Shown piece after piece: positions 45,425 through 58,113 of a DNA stretch of 64,000 nucleotides. Made by a program: the position numbers and the translations under genes. Each line of letters begins with the position of its first letter. The first letter of the stretch is position 1. Source of the DNA: Daldinia sp. FL1419 (Eukaryota > Ascomycota > Sordariomycetes > Xylariales > Hypoxylaceae); the NCBI GenBank assembly GCA_025201765.1, contig MU623365.1, positions 62,001-126,000 on the forward strand, written 5' to 3'. The notes below the pieces were generated by a model. That model was not told the DNA's origin and searched no databases. It worked only from the letters and a program-made list of their open reading frames with translations.

Positions 45425-48400
45425 AATGAACTAAAGAATAGTAGTAATCGGAATAGTGCGTAATGCTGTATGGTATGTTTGCAATGCCCAAACATAGGTA
45501 GATACGAAGCCATTTTTATATCTAAAATTATCAGTGAATCTGTCGGTCATTTTATCGGCAGAATGCGACTAGAATCTTATTTGATAGACTTCTATGAGAA
45601 TCGATTTCAGTGCCTTGCCCTGAATGAAGTATTGATGTTAGAGCCAAAATATGGAGTACGTTCATTAGGATCGAATCAGAGCTATGATGATCCTTATGTT
45701 TGCGCGCATCTTTACAATAGGGCTGAAGTATAGCTGCTCACATCTCAGCTGAGATATGCGCAGTCCTCTATTCGCTGGATGTTACCCTGTTTTTCTAAGC
45801 CCCCGGTTACCCAGGAGCCGTTTCTTTGGGACTCTTTTTAAGATGCGGTTCACGTCAGAGGTAACAGATAATCCATCATGTTTCTCACAATAGAAAATAC
45901 CGCGGTGGCGCAAAGACGGCTTGACCGGTTCCGCAGTACTTACTGCTCGGATATGATAGGTTTCAACGCAGATGGCCGATTCGGCACTCCTGCAAGGGAA
46001 GCTTCACAGCCTAGCAAACGTAGCAACCCGGAAAGATTCGTCCGTCCCCCCAAAATAGAAGCAGTCGTATGTAACCTTGTTCCCCCAGCCACATAGTAAT
46101 CTATATATGAGCCACATCACCTCGCCTTATAATCCGGAGTTACTTATGCGCCTCTCACATTTCTCTTTATAGGATTACGGCAGCTAGAAGAGGACCTAGA
46201 ATTGGAGTAGGCTACAAGAAGCATGCATAAGATTATTGGTTTTAACTTCACGAGGAGAGATTTACGTGAAGGAGGGGTGCTGGTGGCGAATTCGATGCTT
46301 TTCCAGTGTACATACTATGTAGCCTATCCAAAAAGAGCCGCCGCCAGAGGAAGGCTACGGTACCGAAAGAGTGACTCGCGCGGCTCTTGACCATAAAATG
46401 CCAGGGGATAGGCAGAGTAACACGTGTAAAAATGTAACAGCGCTAGTATGAAACGAGGAAAACGCTTTGATATATTGGCATATCATAAAGTCATTTTAGA
46501 CTACTCCAGATGGCCCCCTACGACTTTTCTCCAATCCGAGATTCGGTCCCGTCCCCGATGTGACGCCAACCGAGGAGCTATTTGCAAACTAACCAAGATA
46601 CATGAGAGATACAACCCTTCATTGGATCGTAGTCCGATGTAATATCTAATATTCGTACCGGGCTATAGTGAGGCCGCCGAGCGACCCACCTACCCGATAT
46701 AGCAATTAGATCATCATAATGAAGAGTCCGTGGTACCTAGTGATATCTTGAAAGTATGTCTGCTCGAGAAGTATAGGCTATCGCTTACACTCCCATGTTT
46801 TGGTGATAGCCCATTGTGGAAAGCAATGCGTCCAAAATAAGACGTCATCAAGTCCGCAAGGCTGTGGGATATATAGGGGCAAGCATCTCAAAAAGTACAG
46901 TAGTAATGTGTCAATAGGAGGTATTTTATACGGATCTGTGATACGGTGGAAGTTATTATCCCTGCAAATAACAGCCCAATCATCTCTTTAAGATCTTTAA
47001 GTTGCACGTTAGACAATAGTAACCGAAAATGCTTCCTTTTGAATATTAACTGATACCGAAGACCTCGACGCAAGCGAGCTGAAGGGCTGAGATTGGTTAC
47101 ACGGAATCCCCTGAAATTAGTAGCATTTAATTGATAAGGAATCTAATTATACCTCACGTCGCTATATCTTCATTCTATTCACGGGACTTTCCGCTCCTTT
47201 TCCCCGTCACCGAGCCTCGCGTCTCACAGCGTATACGCGATTGCGAGTTTATCCATCATCTAACGGAGTAGGCGGGCTCCGATTATCAGCATAAGTCGGT
47301 GGAAAACAAGTTTTTACAAGAGAAATAGCCGGGTTCAATGTAAGCCTAGGTAGAGTCCCAGAGACCATACTCTCTGGACGTAAAACCTATGTCCGAGCAG
47401 ATATCGGAAGTCTCTTAGTTGAGGGATTACTTACTTTCCACGGTCACGGAAGCACCTATTAGATGGGCCGGGAAAGTACCGAAAAGGTACTAGAAGGAAC
47501 ACTAGGTACGATGCTTCGAAGACTTTCAAGGCCTCGCCGAGCTACGGGAGGGCGCCGGTACTGTAGGGAAACTCCATGGCACCTCGGAGATTCGCGGTTG
47601 CAATTCACCTCGGAACTATACTTCGCAATCATTCTACGCCCTGACAAATTTTCATCGGGACTGGCAACGTTTGTTCAAGGCTTCCCAATCCGCGAGAATA
47701 CGGCAGTAGAATGCGACGTTTAGTAAAGCTGTCTGCACGACATTTCTTCACCTACTATATGTGGAAACGGATCTTTGTTTGGGGAAGAATGCTACATTCC
47801 CTATGGACAGGGGTAAGCACAATGCTTTAGGCTGGGCCTCTGAGTAAGCCATCCGGATTATCTGCCGAGTCAACCGGAACGACCCGAGAGAATGTTAAAC
47901 GTCGCACAGTTCTTGCGCAGGTTTTTCTTTCCGTGGCTGAGAGAGATATGGATACTAGTTGCGATATATACCGTGATGTAGGATCCCAAGTATTCATAAT
48001 ACCAACAGAGGCATAGCATAAATTATGTACTCAAATAAGTCTTCTTTCAAAGTTTTGTAGGTAGTCATTATACCGCCCCTACAGTTCATACGCAGGTGAA
48101 TATACCGTAGTTAATGCAACCCCCGAAACCTATCTTCTTTCCAAGCCCTAATCATGTGAATAGAGACGCACCTAAAAGTTTCTACTAGAGGTACCGAAAA
48201 TATTCCATGTGTTGCTGGCTTTATAGGCTGTATAGTTCGAAATAATTTTTCCATTTGCGGTTCCTAACTCGGCATAGGCATTATCGCAATTTGATATACT
48301 AGGCACCGTCACGGCGGAGGCGGGTCTCGGAGCGGATACGATAGGGCTTACTTTCTGAAACAATTAAAACGGTCCAGTACCTAATTATTACATAGTCGAA

Positions 48401-49068
48401 AATATTCCCAGCTGGAAAGGGCGAGAAATGCAATTGGATAGTTCCTACATTTGTAGGGAACATGCTTATTAATGATTAAATGCAGGCTCTGAGGGCTAGT
48501 TTACGCCGGTTGACCTTACATGTATAGGAAGTACCTTTGTGACCGTATAAAATTAGTACATAATGATATTTTATAATTGCAGCTTCTGATAAGTAGGGCC
48601 GTATTCGACAAGTATAGAAATATTAACTTCTGAAGGAATTGCTTTCAATTAGGTAGTTATACATAACAGTAAGTACGTGTTTACACGTATAAACTTCTTC
48701 AAAACAAACATTTAACCGAATCAGATTAATTCCTACACATATATAATTACGTCATTCTACTAGAATATCTGATACCTAATCAGGTACGTATATGTACCTA
48801 GGTACCTAGGTACATTAGGTACGGGTTTGCTCAGCCGCAGAAGAAGACAAGTCCGCGCCTGCATTTGAATGATCCCCACAAATGCACGTGTGGGACCTAT
48901 CATAGGTAGGTAGCTTTCGATTTCGGCCAAGACGTGCAATTGATCAAGTAAGCATCAACCGATGAGAGTCCGAGGGCCGCGACGAATGTCCAACGACGTT
49001 CAACTTCACGCATCTCTTTCCATCCTTCTTACCTTAATCTCTCACCATTATATCCCCCCCCCAAAAAT
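45425..49068. other. 3.6 kb gene desert
   Basis: Several short frames (for example 45878-46096 and 47463-47723) but none with a recognisable domain. A 9 bp inverted repeat lies at 46333-46341 / 46380-46388. TACCTAGGTACC words occur at 48782-48822. Confidence 0.45.
48782..48822. repeat. TACCTAGGTACCTAGGTA palindromic cluster
   Basis: A run of overlapping GTACCTAGGTAC units about 250 bp upstream of the ADA3 gene. Confidence 0.75.
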
Positions 49069-51346
49069 ATGCCCCCAAATCCTAGTCAAAAAGGCACCGG
49101 CAAGAAGAATGCTGGTGTCATCGGAAAACGCAGTCGAAATACGACGCCTATGTCTAGTCTACCATCAAATGCGAGCATTCCGCCTGTTGATGTTATAGAA
49201 ACCGAATTCTTAGACCTTAAATTAGATTCAGTTCGCCCTATAACCTACGATGACCTAATTGATTCCACTACTTCGAATGCAGTCATCCCCGATTCTAAAA
49301 GCCTCGATGGTTTAATTACGCGATTAGGAAAGCTCAATGAAATAGTCGATCGACGGGGAACATGGTGCGATAAGGGAATGCGACTAGTCGCTGCCCAAAG
49401 AAAAACTCATTACGATGAGATGGCTTCTTCTGGTAGAAGAGAAGATTCGCGTAGAGAAGGCGAGGATGATTCGGAAAGAAGAGCAAACAAGAAGAAAAGG
49501 AAGGGCAATGACAGCCTTGCTCCTGGAGATGCGCATACTGGTGAGTGCTATCTATACAGAATATGGTTATATATTGTGGCATCTACGTTGTTACCTATCT
49601 CGTAAACAAATTCCAGCTGTGAAGTAACAGTTGTAGTCCAAATCACGAATTTTCATATCGTGTATATCTTTTTCTGCCGTCAATATCGCACGGCTTACAG
49701 TCTGTTTTTTTGTTTTTTGGGGGGGTTTTTTTTTATATAAACGTCAAAATTCTCACCCCACTCTTCGAGAAACACGCTTAGCAATTCCTATCCTTAATTT
49801 CAATCTAGACTATCATATTTCAACCCCCAGATTACTAGTACACGCTAACAACTCCGACTAAGAACGTTCGTCTCCCCTACGTGGCTCCAGTAAATCGAGA
49901 AAACATTCTCGAGACAACGACTCGGCTAGTTCTTCTCTTTCACCTGTTGCACCTGCAACGCCCGGCGCAATGGAGGTAGACGAAAAAGCGAAGCTCGATA
50001 ACAAACCTGAAGATGATTCCGACTCCGAAGATGAAGGCGCTCCACCTCGCCGAGAGGCTCCCCAATTTCAGACGTTTGGTGAAGATCCTTCGACCTTTCC
50101 AGACCCTACGGTTTATGAGATCCGTCCGGCGACACCTGGAATGACTATCGACGAGTTAAAGGAATTGTATTCTGTTGCTGTCTTCCCCAAGTCCGACCTT
50201 TCCGACATGATTGCCGGCGACCCTCCAGATAAAGACTTCAGTAATGCGAAGCCTTCTAATCAAATTAGCTTCAGCACCTTCTCTACCTACATCGAACCGT
50301 ACTTCCGCCCCTATATCGAAGAGGATCTAGCATTCCTACGAGAGCGCGGCGACCGAATCACGCCTTTTGTCATGCCCAAGCGAGGTAAAAGACATTATAG
50401 CGAAATATGGGCGGAAGAAGATGGTGCCATGGCGATTGATTCGGCAGCACCAGCAAGGGATAAGCTTGCCCCTAATCAGGCTCGTGGAACTATTGATAAC
50501 ATGGACGATGACGTCGCGGAGAGTGATAAGCTATCGGTTGGACCCGTCCTGTCGCGACTTTTACAAGCTATGCGACCTGAAGCTCGTGTGCAGCTGACCG
50601 AAGATAAGCCTGTCACCAACGGAGTGAACGGAGACGTTGAGATGAAGGAAGAGACTAATGGCGATTCCAATTCGGGCGTACCAAACGAGGAGAGCAAGAG
50701 CGTGCCACCCGCTACTTTCATGACGGAATCGACCACCGAAGCCTGGAAGAAGGCCACACATCCCAAGTTGGATTACTCACAAGTAGACGAACGAATCAAG
50801 CTGGAATTGCGCAACATCGGTTTCCTTCCGCTGGAGGGCTTCGACGGTGACTACGATGGGCATTATGACGATGAAGTCGCCGCTCGCCTACGTCTCTTGC
50901 AAGATCGTTTACGCGAACAGATGCTCATCAATGGTGCACGTAAGACCCGATTGACCGACCTGGTTAAGGAGAGGATGGCCCATCAGGAATACACCACCAT
51001 TCTCGAGGATCTCGACACGCAAGTCCAGGGAGCGTATCTTAAACGGACACGCACCATGGGCAAGAGTAAGAAGTCTAAACGACCAGGTGGCGCGGGCGGA
51101 GGTAGCCATCCGGCTGGAGGTTCCGGGACGGGTATGGCTCGTCCAGGTATCGGCGACGTGACTAAGACTCTGATGGAACGCCGAAAACGCTGGATCGATG
51201 CCGTTGGCCCGGTGTTTAGCGACCCCAGCCTCGGCAAGGTTCCCCGCTCATCGAACCCTGATAGTACGATATTCAAGCCGGAGATGATGGCCGATTTAAT
51301 GAAGAAAGAGCAGCAGGCGTGGGACGAAGAGGTCGAAGACGAATAG
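49069..51346 (+). CDS. NGG1: ADA3 / NGG1, SAGA and ADA histone acetyltransferase complex subunit
   Basis: Two exons, 49069-49540 and 49863-51346, separated by a 322 bp intron; 651 residues. The join reads APGDAHTERSSPLRGSSKSR. Ada3 links Gcn5 and Ada2 within the acetyltransferase module. The N-terminal block DDLIDSTTSNAVIPDSKSLD, RLGKLNEIVDRRGTWCDKGM is typical of fungal Ada3. The C-terminal Ada3 domain carries KKATHPKLDYSQVDERIKLE, LRNIGFLPLEGFDGDYDGHY, DDEVAARLRLLQDRLREQM, then KRTRTMGKSKKSKRPGG and MERRKRWIDAVGPVF. The middle is acidic and disordered. The intron is long for this window and ends in a weak AG, so an alternative acceptor nearby is possible. Confidence 0.92.
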
Positions 51347-52032
51347 TCGAGTTCTCTCTATTCGTATTTTATAGTTCCTTCTAGGGGCGTTTACTGGGTT
51401 TGCTTGTGCCTTATGATACCAAAAAACTGGCGTTGAAGGGGTAGGTGAGGAGCTTACGAGGACCGGTTCCTACTGGAGGACGCGATGTTTATGTGCCATG
51501 GAATATTTACTGATTCAATAGGACTATTGGCTTAAGTTGGAACTTCAGTAGAGAATTGTATAAGAAGTTCAATGCTTAATTTAAAACGTACCCTCGATGC
51601 CTTTTTGTGTTTGCGTTTGCGTTTGCTTATGTACGATGTCTAATTTATTTTAAGTGCTTAATGTTTCCAACTCTTGCGAATCGGACTCGGTGTTTCTTGA
51701 CTATCGGTTTTTTCCCGTGTACCTCACATAATACCTAGCAGTAGGCAGGTACGGATAGAGTTGCGGGGTATCAGGAAGCGCTAATACCCAGGTAGGTACT
51801 AAGCTAAGGATATCTGCATATGCAAGTGAAGAGAACCCCACATAGATAAGAAGTCCCGTAACTCGAAGCTATGAATAGTTGTATTACATACGAAGACTCT
51901 CAATTACTAACCTAGAAAGTTAACGTCGAGCCGTCTTACGAACCGTCTTTATGGTTCTCCAGTTCCTCATATAGTTCCCGCGAGAGTTGATATCGTAAAG
52001 TGATCTTAAGACGGCTGTATATCACTGCGAAA
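51347..52032. other. intergenic ADA3 / urease
   Basis: Holds the ADA3 3' region and urease promoter. A GTTTGC triplet repeat near 51607-51625 and TACCTA words near 51720-51800. No gene. Confidence 0.45.
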
Positions 52033-54839
52033 ATGCACCTCGTGCCGAAAGAGGTTTGTATTAGTGGTTACTTATTAGTGACCCAGTCCGGCAATATAGA
52101 AAGAAACAAGTAGGCTGACTTTACATTATAGCTTGATAAGCTCGTCATCTCGCAATTGGGCTTCTTGGCTCAGAAGAGACTCGCTAGGGGTGTTAAGTTG
52201 AACCACACCGAGGCTACCGTAAGCTTTTGGAAAATCCTACGGGCAGCCTGTGCTTTTATAGGGCGCCTATAGGGGGCCGTCGAATAGCTAGCGAATTAGT
52301 CTAACACGGTCTTAGGCTCTCATCGCAAACAACCTCCAGGAACTCATCCGCGATGGCCAGCATACCGTCGCCGACCTCATGTCCATCGGGTCTACTATGC
52401 TTGGTCGGAGACACGTGCTCCCCTCCGTCGTCACCACCCTCCACGAGATCCAAGTTGAGGGGACTTTCCCCTCCGGCACGTACTTAGTAACAGTTCACAA
52501 CCCCATCGCCACAGACGACGGCGACCTAGCCAAGGCTCTATACGGTAGTTTCTTGCCTATCCCAGACCAGGACCTCTTCCCACCCGCCGAGGCGAGCGCC
52601 TACGAGCCCGCCAAGCAGCCCGGTGCCGTAGTAAGCGTCAAGGGACGTATCACGATTAACCGGGGCCGAAAACGCATTAAGCTGCGCGTCACGAGTAAAG
52701 GCGACAGGCCGATACAAGTCGGCAGCCACTACCACTTCATCGAAGTAAACCCGCAGCTCGAATTCGACCGCGGCGCCGCGTACGGATTCCGTCTGGACAT
52801 CCCGGCCGGGACGTCCGTGCGCTTCGAGCCGGGAGACACCCGGACCGTGAACCTGGTCGAGATCGGCGGGAACCGGGTTATTCGCGGCGGCAACGGGCTT
52901 GCCTCGGGACGCGTTGATGCCTGGCGGGTGAACGCCATCGTAGCCGCGCTGCAGAAGGCCGGGTTTGCGCATACCCCGGAGCCGACGGCGGTGTTGGAGA
53001 TTGATGAAGCGTTTTCGTTGGATCGCGAGAAGTATAATACCATGTTTGGTCCGACGGCGGGGGATTTGGTGAGGTTAGGAGCAACGGATCTCTGGGTTAA
53101 AGTCGAGAGGGATTTGACGACATACGGCGACGAATGTAAATTTGGCGGTGGAAAGACGCTACGAGAAGGGATGGGGCAGATGACGGGGTGCTCGGATGCG
53201 GATAGTTTAGATATGGTGGTGACGAATGCGTTGATTGTGGATTATACGGGGATATATAAGGCGGATATAGGGGTAAAAGACGGTTTTATCGTGGGTATCG
53301 GGAAGGCTGGCAATCCGGATGTTATGGATGGCGTAACAGAAGGGATGATCGTGGGTAGTTGTACAGATGTCATTGCGGGAGAAGGCAAGATTGTGACGGC
53401 GGGTGGTCTGGACACGCATATTCATTTTATATGTCCACAACAGGCTTATGAGTCCATTGCTTCGGGTGTTACGACGATGCTTGGTGGTGGTACTGGACCT
53501 AGGTAAGATAACCTCTCCCCCCTTCAGTACTACGTTTGGAGTAGTTGGCACCGACGACTAACACCCTTCTTTCTAAGCGCTGGAACTAACGCTACTACTT
53601 GTACACCGGGAGCCAACTATATGAGGCAGATGTTACAGGCATGCGACCAGTTACCCGTCAACATCGGAATCACAGGAAAAGGTAACGATAGCGATCCAGG
53701 AGCCCTGCGCGAGCAAATTCTAGCAGGTGCCTGTGGTCTCAAGCTACACGAGGACTGGGGTACAACACCGGCAGCGATCGACTCTTGCCTAAGTGTATGC
53801 GATGAATTAGATGTACAATGTCTAATCCATACGGATACTCTCAACGAGTCTGGGTATGTGGAATCAACCATAGCAGCTTTCAAGGGGCGAACAATCCATA
53901 CCTACCATACAGAGGGTGCGGGAGGCGGCCACGCCCCTGATATCATTAGAGTCGTGGAGAATGAAAACGTACTACCATCATCAACAAATCCTACAAGACC
54001 GTATACGCGGAACACCCTCGACGAGCACCTCGACATGCTTATGGTATGCCATCATTTATCCCGGAACATCCCCGAGGACGTCGCATTCGCTGAATCCCGC
54101 ATCCGCGCGGAGACCATCGCAGCCGAGGACGTGCTGCACGACCTAGGCGCTATATCAATGATGAGTTCCGACTCGCAAGCCATGGGCCGTTGCGGCGAAG
54201 TCATCCTCCGGACGTGGAACACAGCACACAAGAATAAAGTCCAGAGGGGTCGGTTGCCGGAAGATGAGGGCACCGAGGCGGATAACTTCCGCGTCAAGCG
54301 GTATGTTAGCAAGTACACTATTAACCCGGCTGTTGCGCAGGGTATGGGCCATCTGGTTGGTAGTATCGAGGTGGGTAAGCTGGCTGATCTGGTTCTGTGG
54401 GATCCGGCGTGGTTTGGTGCGAAGCCGACGGCGGTGGTGAAGAGTGGGTTGATTGCTTATTCGCAGATGGTTCGTTATCCCACCTCCTATCCTCTGCCGT
54501 CTACTAACAAACCCCTCTCAGGGCGACCCCAACGCCTCCATCCCCACAGTCCAGCCCATCATCGCGCGACCTATGTTTGCGCCCCTAGTTCCGCGGACTA
54601 GCGTACTATTCGTATCCGCAGCGAGTCTGCCCACCGTCACCTCCCAGTACGGGCTCCACAAGCGTATCGAAGCTGTCCGCGGATGTCGCTCCGTTACTAA
54701 GAGGGATATGCGGTTCAACGATGCTATGCCGAAGATGAAGGTCGACCCCGAGAAATACGAGGTCGAGGCGGATGGGGTGCTGTGTACGGCGGATCCGGCG
54801 AGCGAGTTGCCGCTTACGCAGGCTTGGTTTGTTTATTAG
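52033..54839 (+). CDS. ure1: urease (single-chain, nickel)
   Basis: Five exons: 52033-52053, 52132-52218, 52316-53502, 53578-54469 and 54522-54839; 834 residues. The tiny first exon encodes MHLVPKE and joins to LDKLVISQLGFLAQKRLARG, the start of the gamma-like domain. Gamma, beta and alpha parts lie in one chain as in plants and fungi. The alpha part has GLDTHIHFICPQQ (nickel histidines), GLKLHEDWGTTP (carbamylated lysine), IHTDTLNESGYVE, TIHTYHTEGAGGGHAPD and MVCHHLSRNIPEDVAFAESR (flap cysteine and histidine). It splits urea to ammonia and carbamate in the cytoplasm and needs UreD/F/G accessory proteins, none of which is in this window. All key residues seem present. Confidence 0.96.
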
Positions 54840-56551
54840 AGCGTGGGGTTACCTATGGATATCTAGATAAGAACCTTGAAGTTCGACGAGAATGTAGAGA
54901 CTGCGGGAAGGATTAAGTGTTAGTGGTGACTTGGTACTGAATAGGCTTGGTCTATTATATGCGAAAAGGGGATTAGCTACATGTGTCAGCATTCCTTGGG
55001 CATTTAGGTGGCTACAGGTATTAGCAGTTATAGGGTGAGTTTAATAGGGGTAACTATGTTCATGTATAAGTACCTACGGTTAGGTAAGGTACCCAGGGAG
55101 ACCCCTGGCGTAAGGGTCACCGAATGAAATGCATAGTTACTACCTACCTAGGCACCTAGGGCGCTGTCTGGTGTATTCGAAGACGCCGACACCGCGTGGC
55201 TATAGATTAACGAAGTGTTTAAATTACTGGTTTTGATCCCGCGTTGGCATCTTACTTGTACGGCGTAAACATGTTATATATCATTTTAATACAATCTAGG
55301 TTAGTGGTCTTCTTGCAGGTGCTAAAAGGAACGCTGCTATTGCGAACAGGTACATAACTAATAGGTTCGGTGCCCGTAGGTAGCCTGTTCCTCGGCGTGG
55401 ATGTCTCACGGTACCGAATCGGTGTAAGTTGATTGGTCAGTTTGGGGAGTGCCATATTTAAGCGCCTATGTGCCTGCCTACCTTTAGGTGCCAGTAGAGG
55501 GATCCCTCTGTAAACTAGATAGGGGTTTCTAATGAGCAATTTTTTAGTTGAAGTCACTGGGTTAGAGCTCGAAAGGACATTGAGATGTTCCTTAAGCTAG
55601 TGGAAACGAACAGGCTGGTCTGCTTTGTTTAAACTTGCCTGGAGGGATGTGCTAATGTACCTACACACCGAGTTGTAGAGGCGTGGTTAACGGTAGCCTG
55701 AGAGTTGGGGCCTATAATAGATACTGGGTAGACCTTAGGGGGATAGGTAGAGTTTACCTACCTCCTCACCTAGGTACCTGGGAGGTAGGTATGCTCAATG
55801 GTCTTTGCAGTGTTCTGGTTCTCTACAGGCACCCATGTTAATCTTCTTAAGTTCCCTTAGCAGTTAGTGCCCACGAGCCACCTCTAGATCTTGTAAGGCA
55901 GCTTTGCCTGGTGTGCGGCACTGCTAAGTTCTGCAACTTGTTAAGCGGATAGGCACTGGTCGATAAGTTAGGATTAGAAGCCCTGGGCATTTAAACCTCA
56001 GGAGATAGCTAACCTAGGAGGTAGACAGCCGAACTTCATAAAATTCTCGATTAGAAACGCAAGTCACCATACCGGATTCAGAAACTACAAGGACATACAT
56101 ATTTCAATCACCATGACGGGGTTAAACCGCTCTAATAACAAAACCGAGAAGTGCCTAATAAGTACTATCAATGCACTACTTTGCGAAAAGCCATGTGCAC
56201 CCATGTAAATACAAGTCAACACTTGAAGCCCGTAGAATAAAACTCCTTTCCTCAACCGGCCGTCCCTGGGTTCCACCACCCGTCCACGGGTACCTGTAGG
56301 ATCCTCGTAATTCATAATACAACAGAAGTGTCCGAACCCCCATGCTACTTGAGCCCCCTTCCGTAGGCCTGGTATCTTTCCATTGACATGTGTTCCGTCA
56401 CCGGATTTTCCCCTCTACGGTAGGCAAGTGAAGCAAAATTGCTACACCCCTACACGAACGGAATGGGTATGATTGTAGTGCGCGCGTATTTCTGAGCAAA
56501 AGAATAGGAAGTGGATAGATGCACTTGAATCCAACATCTACACCGATAGAA
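54840..56551. other. 1.7 kb convergent intergenic region
   Basis: No supported gene. TACCTA/TAGGTA clusters at about 55070-55160 and 55744-55790. Confidence 0.45.
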
Positions 56552-58113
56552 TTACGCAGCCTTCTTCTTTCGACTGGACTTCTTAGGTTCTTCAGGAGTC
56601 TCGGTGACTTTAGAGGCTCTCTTTCGCTTCTTGTCAGGACTGGCAGGCGTCGCGGTCTTAGCAGCGCTCACCTCACCGTCGTCGACTTCGGGTACAGTAC
56701 TCTTGCGCTTCCTAGTGTTCTTAGGCTTAGGCGTTTGAGTCTCAGGCTCAGGCACGGGTGCCACGGCCATTTGTAGCTGCTCGGCAATAGCATCCTGATC
56801 ATTAGGTGCATATGCCTCTTCGCCAGACAGGACTGGCTGGGGGATTCCATTTGCATCAGCGTAGTTGAGAGCATCGGGATCACTCATATTCCGAGCATCG
56901 GGGTTGCCAGCCTTATACGAATGTACTCGTGCATTGTATAGACGGAGATTAAATTGGTATGCATTGTTCCAAGCCTAATATTAGCATTAGTAAAGTGAAG
57001 CAGAATTATTGGATTCCACAAAATACTTACGTTCTTCTCAGCGGGGGTCATAGATGCCCAACGGCGCTGACCTTCCTCCTGTACAGCACCTTTGGGAGCT
57101 TCTTGACCGAGATCATTGGCGATGATGGGACGAGCGGTTTGCATGTATAAGAAGTAGGGAGTTAGGGGTCGCTTAGGAGCATTAGGATCGTGAGTTCTCT
57201 TCTTGCGCTCCTTCTTCTCTTCAACGTGGCCGAAGTCACCTAATTGACCGCTGATGCCATCAAGGTTGGCGATGAGGCTTTGCATAGAATGACTTGCGCC
57301 ATTGTCAAAAGGGGCGGGCTCTCCAATTAAAAGATTAGTTTGTCGCAAGAAGTCATCCGAGAAACTCTTCATCAACCCTGTAATGGTGTTGAATCTAGCA
57401 TGTACCTAATAGGACCGTTAGTCTTCGTGCTTATCCTCAAGAGACACCTCGACCAGCGAATAGGAAATGATAAGGAACGGGCAATGGTGGGGGGTGGTGA
57501 ATAAGTCGATAGGCTACTACTGCACAGTGGTAGCACACCATGTGAGACGCGGGGGTGTAATAGACGAGGGATAGGATGCCCAAGACGATGACGCCTATCT
57601 GACAGTCCGAAATGAATAGAGTAAACGGGAAAATAACAATGCGCAAACGCGCTATTGCAAATCAGGTACTTGGGGTACTCGGGCATTATTACTTGGTGTT
57701 ATTGCTTGGTGTCATAACAATAAACCTCCAGTGCAATCCTCCCCCCCCCCCCCCCCCCTCGTCATCGTCACGCATACAATCACAAGATGCTGAATGTTGC
57801 GTACTTGTAACATGCATCTCTATCCCTTGCACATGTAAAGGGTAGAAGGGATATGCAAACCAAATATAATGTGGAATTGTTAAACATAGCAAATAGGTTT
57901 GGATTAACTTACGCTATCGCGAACTCGGATGAACTCCTCAATACCAATCGTCCTAGGAGGTTGAATTGCAGGTCCAGCAGCAAGAGGTTGTTGTTGAATG
58001 GGTTGAGGCGCCATTTGAGCTGGAACAGGTTGCATGGCCATGGGAACCATGGTCGGTGCTGGTGCCACAGGCGCGGGCTGGCGCGGGGGATCGGTCTTTT
58101 TTGGGCGAGGCAT
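56552..58113 (-). CDS. HMG-box DNA-binding protein
   Basis: Three exons, 58113-57913, 57405-57031 and 56974-56552, give 332 residues. Intron 1 is 507 bp, contains a poly-C run (about 57740-57758), and joins RDSV to HARFNTITGLMKSFSDDF. Order: Pro/Gln/Ala-rich N-terminus (MPRPKKTDPPRQPAP...), a helical region (LRQTNLLIGE), then one HMG box, THDPNAPKRPLTPYFLYMQT ... RRWASMTPAEKNAWNNAYQF, which bends DNA with low sequence specificity. The C-terminal tail is basic (NTRKRKS, KKRKRASK, SSRKKKAA) and probably holds nuclear localisation signals. Related fungal proteins are chromatin or mitochondrial HMG proteins; which one is unclear, but no targeting peptide is seen, so nuclear is favoured. Confidence 0.88.

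Noticed and set aside
45878..46096. 72-residue open frame in the desert
   Set aside because: No homology I recognise, no splice partners, no conserved-looking motif.
46333..46388. Perfect 9 bp inverted repeat AAGAGCCGC / GCGGCTCTT with a 38-base loop
   Set aside because: Short arms and a long loop are expected by chance in 64 kb; no neighbouring gene or terminator context.
47463..47723. 86-residue open frame, with another 60-codon frame overlapping it
   Set aside because: Arg-rich low-information composition, no domain, and two competing frames; probably chance or a decayed fragment.
52538..52972. 144-residue frame on the minus strand
   Set aside because: Antisense shadow of urease, whose motifs are unmistakable on the plus strand.
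57689..57892. Small frames within the 507 bp first intron of the HMG-box gene
   Set aside because: They include a poly-C run and have no motif; the intron borders restore a sensible protein.
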